Of a DNA stretch of 64,000 bases, positions 44,753 to 52,689 are shown in pieces. The first letter of the stretch is position 1, and the number at the start of each line of letters is the position of its first letter. Position numbers and translations under genes: made by a program. Below the pieces are notes generated by a model. That model was not told the DNA's origin. It was given only the letters and a program-made list of their open reading frames with translations, and made no database searches. The DNA is from Flavobacterium sp. RSP15 (GTDB lineage Bacteria; Bacteroidota; Bacteroidia; Flavobacteriales; Flavobacteriaceae): the NCBI RefSeq assembly GCF_003968755.1, contig NZ_RYDL01000004.1:1-64000 (forward strand), written 5' to 3'.

Positions 44753-46033
44753 TTAGTCTAATGAAACCGGTTCGGAATCCTCGTCTTTTTCCCAGCTTCC
44801 AACTACCGATGTTGCTAAAGCATTTCCTAACACATTGGTTGCGCTACGAAACATATCACAAAAATGGTCAATAGGTAAAATTAAAGCAATTCCTTCGATT
44901 GGAATGTCAAACATACCACAAGTTGCAGCAACAACCACTAAACTCGCTCTTGGTACTCCTGCAATTCCTTTACTGGTAAGCATCAAAACTAAAAGCATGG
45001 TCATTTGCGTACCCAAATCCAAATCAATTCCGTAGGCTTGCGCAATAAAAATACTGGCAAAAGTCATGTACATCATACTTCCATCCAAGTTAAAAGAATA
45101 CCCGAGCGGCAACATGAAAGAAACAATTCTGTCCTTGACTCCAAAACGTTCTAATTCTTCGGTCAATTTTGGAAAAACAGCTTCACTGCTGGTTGTTCCA
45201 AAAGCAATTATTAATGGACTTACAATTCTTTTTAGCAAAACGGTCATTCTGCTTTTTAGAAATACATACCCCACAACAATCAACACGACCCAAAGTGAGG
45301 AAATTCCAATTAAGAAAGAACCAAAGAACTTGAAATAGGTAATTGCCAATTCCTGAAAATCTCTAACCGCAAATACACCTGCTATAGCACCAAATACTCC
45401 TATTGGGGCAAACTTCATAACGTAGTTTACCATTTTCAGAACAATATGAGATATTTTATCCAAAGCATTTGTCACTGGCTTCACATAATCACCTAATGCA
45501 GCCGCTGCCAGACCAAAGAAAATCGAAAATATTACAATTTGTAAAATTTCATTAGTAGCCATTGCTTCAAAAATACTTTTAGGTACTATATGTTCAATAA
45601 AGTTTTCAAAAGATATGTTTTGTGTTTTCGCTGTGACTTCTGAAACTGATCCCATATCAACATTTGATAAATTAAGGCCAACTCCCGGTTCTAGTATGTT
45701 TACAAAAAACATCCCCAATAACAAAGAGATAAATGAAGCTGTAAAAAACCATCCCATCGCTTTTCCTCCAATTCTCCCCACCGCTTTGATATCCCCAAGT
45801 TTCGCAATTCCTACCACCAACGTCGTAAATACCAATGGCGAAATAATCATTTGAACCAGTCGAATAAAAATAGTAGCCAGAATTTTGATTTTGTTACTAA
45901 AATTTTGAGCTGCTTCCGGTGAAATAGAATTATGAATGATAATGCCTAAAATAGCACCCAAAACCATAGCTATTAATATTTGCCCTGTTAATCCTGAAAA
46001 AAAGGACGGCTTTTTAGTTGTATTCATATTCAT
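44753..46033 (-). CDS. dicarboxylate/amino acid:cation symporter, second copy
   Basis: A 426-aa protein of the same DAACS family but clearly diverged from its neighbour. Family motifs are GQILIAMVLGAILGI, RLVQMIISPLVFTTLVVGIA, AFGTTSSEAVFPKLTEELERFG, FNLDGSMMYMTFASIFIAQAYG, TSKGIAGVPRASLVVVAA and DHFCDMFRSATNVLGNALA. The TSSEAVFPKL pattern, with RFG after it, is that of proton-linked DctA/GltP types. ATG codon 3 (46027) is a possible alternative start. Function is uptake of acidic amino acids or C4 dicarboxylates across the inner membrane; the exact substrate is unknown. Confidence 0.88.
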   Translation of the reverse strand: MNMNTTKKPSFFSGLTGQILIAMVLGAILGIIIHNSISPEAAQNFSNKIKILATIFIRLVQMIISPLVFTTLVVGIAKLGDIKAVGRIGGKAMGWFFTASFISLLLGMFFVNILEPGVGLNLSNVDMGSVSEVTAKTQNISFENFIEHIVPKSIFEAMATNEILQIVIFSIFFGLAAAALGDYVKPVTNALDKISHIVLKMVNYVMKFAPIGVFGAIAGVFAVRDFQELAITYFKFFGSFLIGISSLWVVLIVVGYVFLKSRMTVLLKRIVSPLIIAFGTTSSEAVFPKLTEELERFGVKDRIVSFMLPLGYSFNLDGSMMYMTFASIFIAQAYGIDLDLGTQMTMLLVLMLTSKGIAGVPRASLVVVAATCGMFDIPIEGIALILPIDHFCDMFRSATNVLGNALATSVVGSWEKDEDSEPVSLD

Positions 46034-46142
46034 TAAATTGGTTATTAGATTGTAGGATCTACCCTGATTATAAAAAATAATTTTTTGCTCGCAGTCAGGT
46101 AAAAAATGGTATTGTAAAAAACATAAAAAGTATCAACAATTA

Positions 46143-47204
46143 CTACTGATATGTTTTATTTATCAAATAAAAATCAGCTAATACAATGGCTGCCATTGCC
46201 TCAACAATAGGCACAGCACGCGGTACTACACAAGGATCATGACGCCCTTTTCCAGTCATTTCTGTAATATTGCCTTTATTGTCCAGTGATTCTTGTTTTT
46301 GCATAATGGTGGCCACAGGTTTGAAAGCCACGCGAAAATAAATATCCATTCCGTTACTGATTCCTCCTTGAATTCCACCTGAAAGATTGGTTTTTGTCGT
46401 TCCGTCAGCATTGTATAAATCATTATGCGCACTTCCTTTCATCTTAGCGCCTTCAAAACCACTTCCAAATTCAAATCCTTTTACGGCATTAATAGAAAGC
46501 ATGGCTTTGCCAAGTTCTGCGTGAAGCTTATCAAAAACGGGTTCTCCTAAACCAATAGGTACATTTTGAATCACACAGGTTACGGTTCCGCCCACAGTAT
46601 CCCCTTGTTTTCGGATATCACGAATATATTCTTCCATGATTACCGCTGCCTGTTCATCTGGGCAACGAACCGGATTATTTTCGGTTTTCGAAAAATCTAA
46701 ATCTTGGTAGGGTTTGTCTAAAAAAATGGGTCCTACAGAAGAAACATACGCATTAATTTTTATGTCTGGCAACATTTGTTTTGCTACAGCTCCCGCCACA
46801 ACTCTACTGGCAGTTTCCCGCGCAGAACTGCGCCCACCGCCACGATAATCCCTAACCCCATATTTTTTTTCATACACATAATCCGCATGACTAGGTCTGT
46901 AATTGTCTTTTATATGAGAATAATCATCTGATTTTTGATTGGTATTAGGAATAATAAAACCTATGGGTGTACCGGTGGTTTTACCTTCAAAGATTCCGGA
47001 AAGAAATTGAACGTCATCCGGCTCTTTGCGTTGAGTAACTATTGCTGATTGGCCAGGCTTTCTGCGGGACATTTCAAATTGAATTGCTTCTAAATCTATT
47101 GTTATTCCGGGAGGACAACCGTCTATTATCCCTCCTAAAGCGTCACCGTGAGATTCTCCAAAAGTTGTTATTCTAAATAGTGTTCCGTAGCTATTTCCTG
47201 CCAT
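46143..47204 (-). CDS. aroC: chorismate synthase
   Basis: From ATG 47204 the protein has 353 aa. A longer frame exists upstream, but [20 protein letters not shown] is the usual AroC start. FMN/substrate motifs include [70 protein letters not shown] with [13 protein letters not shown], and the C-terminal [20 protein letters not shown]. It makes chorismate, the precursor of aromatic amino acids and of menaquinone and folate. It has a clear two-part promoter (47221-47249). Confidence 0.95.
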   Translation of the reverse strand: MAGNSYGTLFRITTFGESHGDALGGIIDGCPPGITIDLEAIQFEMSRRKPGQSAIVTQRKEPDDVQFLSGIFEGKTTGTPIGFIIPNTNQKSDDYSHIKDNYRPSHADYVYEKKYGVRDYRGGGRSSARETASRVVAGAVAKQMLPDIKINAYVSSVGPIFLDKPYQDLDFSKTENNPVRCPDEQAAVIMEEYIRDIRKQGDTVGGTVTCVIQNVPIGLGEPVFDKLHAELGKAMLSINAVKGFEFGSGFEGAKMKGSAHNDLYNADGTTKTNLSGGIQGGISNGMDIYFRVAFKPVATIMQKQESLDNKGNITEMTGKGRHDPCVVPRAVPIVEAMAAIVLADFYLINKTYQ

Positions 47205-47220
47205 ACTGATTAGTTTTGAA

Positions 47221-47249
47221 CAAAAGTAGTATTTTAGTTTAAAGTTCAA
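47221..47249 (-). promoter_or_regulatory. full Bacteroidota promoter of aroC
   Basis: Minus-strand TTG (47249-47247) followed after 18 bases by TACTTTTG (47228-47221), which fits the -33/-7 consensus with TAnnTTTG. The leader to the ATG is ~17 bases. Confidence 0.7.
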
Positions 47250-47387
47250 AATTTTAACCACTAAACTTTTGAATAGCAATATCTATTTATTGACTTTAAA
47301 TTAATATTGAAAACTATTTATTAACCTTTAATCGCATTTCAATTCAGTAGAATTCCATTAATTTGATAAAATTCAAATTCAAACACC

Positions 47388-48227
47388 TTGAAAAAAAGAA
47401 AAGTCGAGTTAGTGGTGATTTCTGATGTACATCTGGGGACTTATGGAAGTCATGCTAAAGAACTTTATAATTATTTATCTGCAATTAAACCTAAAATTTT
47501 AGTCTTAAATGGAGATATTATTGATGTATGGCAATTTAGAAAATCCTATTTTCCCAAAGCGCATTTAAAGGTTATCCAAAAAATCATCAGTTTTGCTTCA
47601 AAGGGAACAAAAGTCTATTATATTACTGGAAATCATGATGAAATGCTCCGAAAGTTTAGCGATATGAGTATGGGTAATTTTGCATTGGTGGACAAGTTAG
47701 TCTTGGATCTTGATGACAAAAAAGCCTGGATATTTCACGGTGATGTCTTTGATGCTTCCGTACAACACTCAAAATGGATTGCAAAATTAGGCGGTTTAGG
47801 ATATGATTATCTGATACTTTTGAATCGATTTGTAAATTGGTGCTTATCAAAAATAGGGAAAGAGCCCTACTCTTTTTCTAAACAAATAAAGGCTGGTGTA
47901 AAAAAGGCAGTAAAGCACATTTCGGATTTTGAAAAAACAGCCACGGAACTCGCCATCGAAAACAACTACGATTATGTAATTTGTGGTCATATTCACGAGC
48001 CAAAAATAATCAAAAAAGAGAATAAAAACGGAGCTACTTTGTATTTGAATTCCGGGGATTGGGTGGAGAATTTAACCGCATTGGAATACAATAAAAAACG
48101 TTGGAAATTATTTCACTACTCAGAAACTAATTATGCTGAAGATGAAAATCTTTTTGAGATGGAGGATTTAATCAGTACTCAGTATGTTACACCTGCTATT
48201 TTCTTTAAAAAAACTATTTTAGATTAA
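47388..48227 (+). CDS. LpxH-like UDP-2,3-diacylglucosamine phosphoesterase
   Basis: A 279-aa calcineurin-type metallophosphoesterase, read from a TTG start; no ATG lies at a better place. Motifs are VVISDVHLGTYG (DxH), VLNGDIIDVW (GDxxD), ITGNHDEM (GNHD), WIFHGDVFD and ICGHIHEP (GHxH). The FRKSYFPKAHLKVIQKI insertion is like that of the LpxH relatives, which remove UMP from the lipid A precursor. Bacteroidota often lack a plain LpxH and use such longer proteins. The enzyme works at the inner face of the inner membrane. Confidence 0.8.
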   Translation: MKKRKVELVVISDVHLGTYGSHAKELYNYLSAIKPKILVLNGDIIDVWQFRKSYFPKAHLKVIQKIISFASKGTKVYYITGNHDEMLRKFSDMSMGNFALVDKLVLDLDDKKAWIFHGDVFDASVQHSKWIAKLGGLGYDYLILLNRFVNWCLSKIGKEPYSFSKQIKAGVKKAVKHISDFEKTATELAIENNYDYVICGHIHEPKIIKKENKNGATLYLNSGDWVENLTALEYNKKRWKLFHYSETNYAEDENLFEMEDLISTQYVTPAIFFKKTILD

Positions 48228-48303
48228 TGGTGGTTTTATATCAAAAGTGTGAATTATGAAACATTTACAATTAATTTTGTAAATTTAATCTCAAAGTTAG
48301 TAA

Positions 48304-48311
48304 TATCTTTG
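48304..48311 (+). promoter_or_regulatory. -7 promoter motif of small envelope protein gene
   Basis: TATCTTTG matches the consensus, about 20 bases before the start codon. A TTTTG lies upstream at 48275-48279 but 24 bases away, one more than the usual maximum. Confidence 0.5.
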
Positions 48312-48330
48312 TATTTATAAAAAATTACTT

Positions 48331-48840
48331 ATGAAAAAAATTATTTTATCGGTTATAATGCTAATTGGATTAGCATTCACCTCACAAGCACAAGAGATTT
48401 CAAAAAATGCACTCGGCCTTCGTTTTGGTAACAGTGGTGGTTTTGGTACTGAAATAACCTACCAAAGAGGTTTAGGCGATAACAATCGTTTAGAATTAGA
48501 CTTAGGTTGGAGAAACAGAAATAATTATAACAACGATAATTATGATGACAATGCGCTTAAATTAACTGGTTTGTACCAATGGGTATGGAATATTGATGGC
48601 GGATTCAACTGGTATGCAGGTGTTGGTGGTGGTGTAGGAACTTACAACAGAGATTATAGAGACAACAGAGATTACAACAATGGCGCTTTCGCATTTGTTG
48701 CCGGAGATATAGGTATCGAATATAATTTTGATATTCCTTTGTTAATCTCTTTAGATTTCAGACCAGAGTTTGGTGGTAGCGACTATTACAGAGACAATTA
48801 CGGTTCTGATGTAGCTTTAGCTCTTAAATACCAATTCTAA
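48331..48840 (+). CDS. small outer-membrane barrel protein, unknown function
   Basis: A 169-aa protein with a signal peptide (~1-20, ending SQAQ) and barrel-like strands: LGLRFGNSGGFGTEITYQ, RLELDLGWRNR, LKLTGLYQWVWNI, FNWYAGVGGG, DIPLLISLDFRPEFGG and the C-terminal ALALKYQF, whose final Phe is the outer-membrane insertion signal. The loops are rich in N, D, R and Y (NNYNNDNYDDN, RDYRDNRDYNN), which may be repeat-expanded. No function known. It is a single transcript with a terminator. Confidence 0.75.
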   Translation: MKKIILSVIMLIGLAFTSQAQEISKNALGLRFGNSGGFGTEITYQRGLGDNNRLELDLGWRNRNNYNNDNYDDNALKLTGLYQWVWNIDGGFNWYAGVGGGVGTYNRDYRDNRDYNNGAFAFVAGDIGIEYNFDIPLLISLDFRPEFGGSDYYRDNYGSDVALALKYQF

Positions 48841-48856
48841 TATTTCAAAAAAAATA

Positions 48857-48888
48857 AAAAAATGCCACTAGAAATAGTGGCATTTTTT
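48857..48888. terminator. bidirectional hairpin terminator
   Basis: AAAAATGCCACTA / TAGTGGCATTTTT (48858-48870 with 48875-48887) between the small barrel gene and the convergent PrcB-like gene. Confidence 0.85.
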
Positions 48889-49318
48889 ATTTTATAAGAA
48901 TCTCTTTCTTGGAATTTATTTTCACAACACAAAAAGGAGTCGTAAAGGCTTGTGTCACCATACTACCCGGCTCAGGATTTGTTTCTTGAACTGTTATAAT
49001 TATATTTTTATCCGTTTCAATTACCTTATCAATTCCTATGGCATATCCGCCAGTGGTTTTCTCTCCCATATTCAAAACAACAAAATTAGCATTCAGAATA
49101 TCATTAGCATTAATCTTATTTTTTAAGTTTTCATCATTCTGCAGCATTTTAATTTCGCTTGGTTCAGAAAGAATCTCAAAAAAACGGATACTAGCTCCAC
49201 CATTAGTTTGCTGAGTCAAAACTTCATATAGCGCTGTAGTGGCATCTGTACTTTTTAAAGAAACGCTACCGCAGGAAACGACAGTTATAGCAAGGAACGA
49301 CAGCATTACTTTTTTCAT
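48887..49318 (-). CDS. PrcB-like lipoprotein
   Basis: A 143-aa protein with a lipoprotein signal (lipobox VVSC, Cys16). Residues ~65-140 have FVVLNMGEKTTGGYAIGIDK, NIIITVQETNPEPGSMVTQA and FCVVKINSK, the PrcB_C domain pattern. PrcB is a subunit of the dentilisin protease complex of Treponema. Here no partner protease gene is next door, so only the domain is claimed. Residues ~20-60 are a short linker. It is likely an outer-membrane or periplasmic lipoprotein. It lies 46 bases downstream of bshA on the same strand. Confidence 0.75.
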   Translation of the reverse strand: MKKVMLSFLAITVVSCGSVSLKSTDATTALYEVLTQQTNGGASIRFFEILSEPSEIKMLQNDENLKNKINANDILNANFVVLNMGEKTTGGYAIGIDKVIETDKNIIITVQETNPEPGSMVTQAFTTPFCVVKINSKKEILIK

Positions 49319-49364
49319 TTTTATGTTTTTACATTTAATAATTTCAAAAATAATTTCTGTGTGT

Positions 49365-50498
49365 CTATAAGTATTTATTAATGGCTTTTTGATATAACTC
49401 TTCGTAAAGGGGCAAAATATTTTTTATGTCAAATTGTTTGGCAACAGCTAATGCGTTTTCTTTAAATTTAGCAAGCGTCAAATCATCTTTTAGAATTTTC
49501 AATGCGTTTTGAGCCATTTCCTCTGTATTTCCTACATCACTTAAATAGCCGGAAATGCCTTCAAAATTAACTTCGGGTAAACCGCCTGAATTACTAGAGA
49601 TAACAGGAACTTTACACGCCATAGCTTCAAGGGCTGCCAAACCAAAACTTTCTGTTTCAGATGGGAGTAAAAACAAGTCAGTTAAGCACAAAATCTTATC
49701 AATTTCGTTGCTGTTACCAAAAAAGATTACCTTGTCTAGTATACCTAATTCCTGACATAAATATTCTGCTTTTTCTTTTTCAGGGCCATCACCAACCATC
49801 ATCAATTTAGCCGGAATCTCTTTTTGAATATTATAGAAAATTTTAATGACATCCGGAATTCGTTTTACTTTTCTAAAATTACTGATGTGCGTTATAATTC
49901 GTTCATTTTCCTTGGCCATGACTGAACGTTGACAAGGATTGTTCAGGTCATTTGTATTTTTATTCAATTCAATAAAATTAGGAATAACCTCAATTTCATT
50001 TTTTATATTGAATAATTTAAGCGTGTCGTCTTTTAAACTTTGGGATACTGAGGTAACAAAATCTGATTTATTGATACTAAAAGTGACTGCTGGCTTATAA
50101 AACGGATGATTTCCTACCAAGGTGATGTCTGTTCCGTGTAATGTTGTCACCATTGGAATATCAATGCCTTCGTCTTTCAGCATTTGTTTTGCCATATAGC
50201 CCGCATAGGCATGAGGAATAGCATAATGTACATGAAGCAATTCTATTTTATATAATTTTACCATATCGACTAATTTGCTCGATAAGGCCAATTCATACGG
50301 TTGGTAATGAAACAATGGATATTCAGGCACATTTACTTCGTGGTAATGCACATTTGGACTTAAAAGTGCCAAACGTACGGGCTGACTGTAAGTTATGAAA
50401 TGTATTTCATGCCCGCGACGAGCCAATTCCAGTCCTAATTCTGTAGCGACAACACCACTACCTCCAAAGGTAGGATAACAAACTATTGCAATTTTCAT
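49365..50498 (-). CDS. bshA: N-acetyl-alpha-D-glucosaminyl L-malate synthase
   Basis: A 377-aa GT4-family glycosyltransferase. The N-terminal IAIVCYPTFGGSGVVATELG and HYAIPHAYAGYMAKQML, the donor-binding FRKVKRIPDVI, VGDGPEKEKAEYL and LLPSETESFGLAALEAMAC are typical of BshA and distinguish it from generic GT4s. It joins GlcNAc from UDP-GlcNAc to malate, the first step of bacillithiol. bshB and bshC are not in this window. It is cytoplasmic. The PrcB-like gene follows in the same direction. Confidence 0.92.
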   Translation of the reverse strand: MKIAIVCYPTFGGSGVVATELGLELARRGHEIHFITYSQPVRLALLSPNVHYHEVNVPEYPLFHYQPYELALSSKLVDMVKLYKIELLHVHYAIPHAYAGYMAKQMLKDEGIDIPMVTTLHGTDITLVGNHPFYKPAVTFSINKSDFVTSVSQSLKDDTLKLFNIKNEIEVIPNFIELNKNTNDLNNPCQRSVMAKENERIITHISNFRKVKRIPDVIKIFYNIQKEIPAKLMMVGDGPEKEKAEYLCQELGILDKVIFFGNSNEIDKILCLTDLFLLPSETESFGLAALEAMACKVPVISSNSGGLPEVNFEGISGYLSDVGNTEEMAQNALKILKDDLTLAKFKENALAVAKQFDIKNILPLYEELYQKAINKYL

Positions 50499-50575
50499 GT
50501 ATGTAATTTAATGAAACGAAATTAAGAAAAATAGGAATGTGTTTTATGGAATTTTAAGTTAAATGCAATACAAAT

Positions 50576-52588
50576 TTAAAATTTTATTCGCTGAATTCGA
50601 ACGGCATTTAAAATCGCCAATAAGGCCACCCCCACATCTGCAAAAACCGCCTCCCACATAGAGGCAAGTCCAGCAGCTCCCAGAATGAGAACTATTAGTT
50701 TTACGGAAAAAGCCAATCCAATATTTTGCCAAACGATTTGTTTTGTTTTTTTTCCAATGATGATAGCGGTAAAAATCTTAGTGGGCTGGTCATTTTGAAT
50801 GACAATATCAGCCGTTTCAATAGTAGCATCGCTTCCTAAACCACCCATAGCAATTCCCGCATCTGCCAGAGCGATGACTGGAGCATCATTTACTCCGTCT
50901 CCAACAAATGCAACTTTTAATTTTTGGTTTAAAAGTGCGCTTACTTTATTGACTTTCTCTTCCGGCAGCAAATTTCCGTAAGCTTCATCAATATTTAATT
51001 CTTTGGCTACAGCCAAAACTACCGCTTGATTGTCACCAGAAAGCAATATTGTTTTGATGTTTATTTTATGTAAACTTTCAATAGCCGCTTTTGCATCTTC
51101 TTTTATTTCATCGGCAACAAGAAAATAACCTGTATATTTTTGATTGATGGCAACTACAACAATAGTGTACGGAATAGCATCAAGATCCGTGTCATAATCA
51201 ATATGGAATTTTTTCATCAGTTTAGGACTTCCCACCAAGATTTCATTTCCATCTACAACACCTTGCAAGCCAAGGCCTGGAATCTCAGTGAAATTAGAAA
51301 CAACAATTTCATTTTTAGGATTTTTGGCAAATTCTACTATTGCGGAACCAACCGGATGCGTCGATTTAGCTTCAATTGCTGCAGTATAGTTAACTAAATC
51401 AGACTCCAGAATTCCTATCGACACTACTTTCTGAACTTTAAAAACGCCTTTGGTTAAAGTCCCTGTTTTATCCATCACCACTACCTGAATAGCTGCCATA
51501 GTATCCAGAAATGTAGATCCTTTAAACAATATTCCGTTTTTACTTGCGGCGCCAATTCCGCCAAAATACCCTAACGGAATGGAAATCACCAAGGCACACG
51601 GACAGGAAACCACCAAGAACAGTAAGGCTCTGTAAAGCCATTCCTTAAATATATACGTTTCTGCAAATAAGATTGGCACTACACATATAGCAATAGCGAG
51701 ATACACTATTATTGGCGTGTATATTTTAGCAAACTTCCTAATAAATAATTCTGTTGGTGCTTTTTTAGCAGTGGCATCCTGCGCCATCTGGAGGATTTTA
51801 GATAATTTGCTGTCCGTAAATGCAGTAGTCACTTCTACTTGAGCAATAGAAGTGCCATTGATCATTCCGGCAAGAATTGTATCTCCTTTTGACTTAGAAT
51901 CCGGTTTGCTTTCGCCTGTTAATGCAGCAGTATTGAAAGTGGCATAATCCGAAAGCAACATTCCATCTAATGCTAATTTTTCTCCGGGTTTTAATTCTAT
52001 GACAGCTCCAATAGTCACTTCCGACGCTTTAATTGCAATCACATTTTGTCCCATTACAACGTTTGCAACATCAGGTCTTTGATCCAGTAATAATTTTATA
52101 TTTAATTTTGCTCTTTTAACGGCGAGCATTTGGAATAATTCACCAATGGAGTAAAATAACATGACAGCCACTCCTTCGGCATATTGACCAATTCCAAACG
52201 CACCTAATGTAGCTATTCCCATTAGAAAAAATTCAGAAAAAATAGCTCCTTTACCAATGCTAGCGTAAGCTTCTTTCAAAACTGGAAGCCCTACCGGAAT
52301 GTAAGCTGCAACATACCAAACGATTCGAAACCAACCATTAAACCAAGATTGAGGAAAGTAATTATCAAACAATAAAGCAATCAGCAATCCTATAAAACTA
52401 ATTATAGATGGTAAAAACATTCTGAGGGTGCTTTCATTTCTGTTAGAATGATCGTGATCATGGTCATGTCCAGTATCATTTTCAGTATCATTATCTGACG
52501 AACAACATCGGGTTTCTATATTAATTGTTTTATTTTTTTCTAATGAGCAGCAATCCGTTTGGTGACTAGTTTTATGTTTATGGGTCAT
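50576..52588 (-). CDS. heavy-metal-translocating P-type ATPase
   Basis: A 670-aa PIB-type ATPase. The N-terminus is not a heavy-metal-associated (HMA) domain. It is a ~50-residue tail with CC pairs at 13-14 and 28-29 and a histidine run HDHDHDH (41-47), a probable metal-gathering segment. Then come the membrane helices with the CPC ion-binding motif (VVSCPCALVISIP), the actuator loop with LTGESKP, phospho-Asp in VMDKTGTLTKG, the HP locus (THPVGSAI) and VGDGVNDAPVIALADAGIA. CPC with N-terminal His and Cys fits Zn, Cd, Pb or Co export. It acts in the inner membrane. No metal-responsive regulator lies next to it. Confidence 0.92.
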   Translation of the reverse strand: MTHKHKTSHQTDCCSLEKNKTINIETRCCSSDNDTENDTGHDHDHDHSNRNESTLRMFLPSIISFIGLLIALLFDNYFPQSWFNGWFRIVWYVAAYIPVGLPVLKEAYASIGKGAIFSEFFLMGIATLGAFGIGQYAEGVAVMLFYSIGELFQMLAVKRAKLNIKLLLDQRPDVANVVMGQNVIAIKASEVTIGAVIELKPGEKLALDGMLLSDYATFNTAALTGESKPDSKSKGDTILAGMINGTSIAQVEVTTAFTDSKLSKILQMAQDATAKKAPTELFIRKFAKIYTPIIVYLAIAICVVPILFAETYIFKEWLYRALLFLVVSCPCALVISIPLGYFGGIGAASKNGILFKGSTFLDTMAAIQVVVMDKTGTLTKGVFKVQKVVSIGILESDLVNYTAAIEAKSTHPVGSAIVEFAKNPKNEIVVSNFTEIPGLGLQGVVDGNEILVGSPKLMKKFHIDYDTDLDAIPYTIVVVAINQKYTGYFLVADEIKEDAKAAIESLHKINIKTILLSGDNQAVVLAVAKELNIDEAYGNLLPEEKVNKVSALLNQKLKVAFVGDGVNDAPVIALADAGIAMGGLGSDATIETADIVIQNDQPTKIFTAIIIGKKTKQIVWQNIGLAFSVKLIVLILGAAGLASMWEAVFADVGVALLAILNAVRIQRIKF

Positions 52589-52689
52589 AATTACAATCTA
52601 TTTGAGATTTTAAAATTACAAATTATTGTTCAGAAAGGTCTCGGCTTCTATTTATTAAAAACCTAAATACGCTAAACTCATTTAGAATC

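Noticed and set aside
43388..46033. Recent tandem duplication of the symporter gene
   Set aside because: The two proteins differ too much along their whole length. An old paralogous pair fits better.
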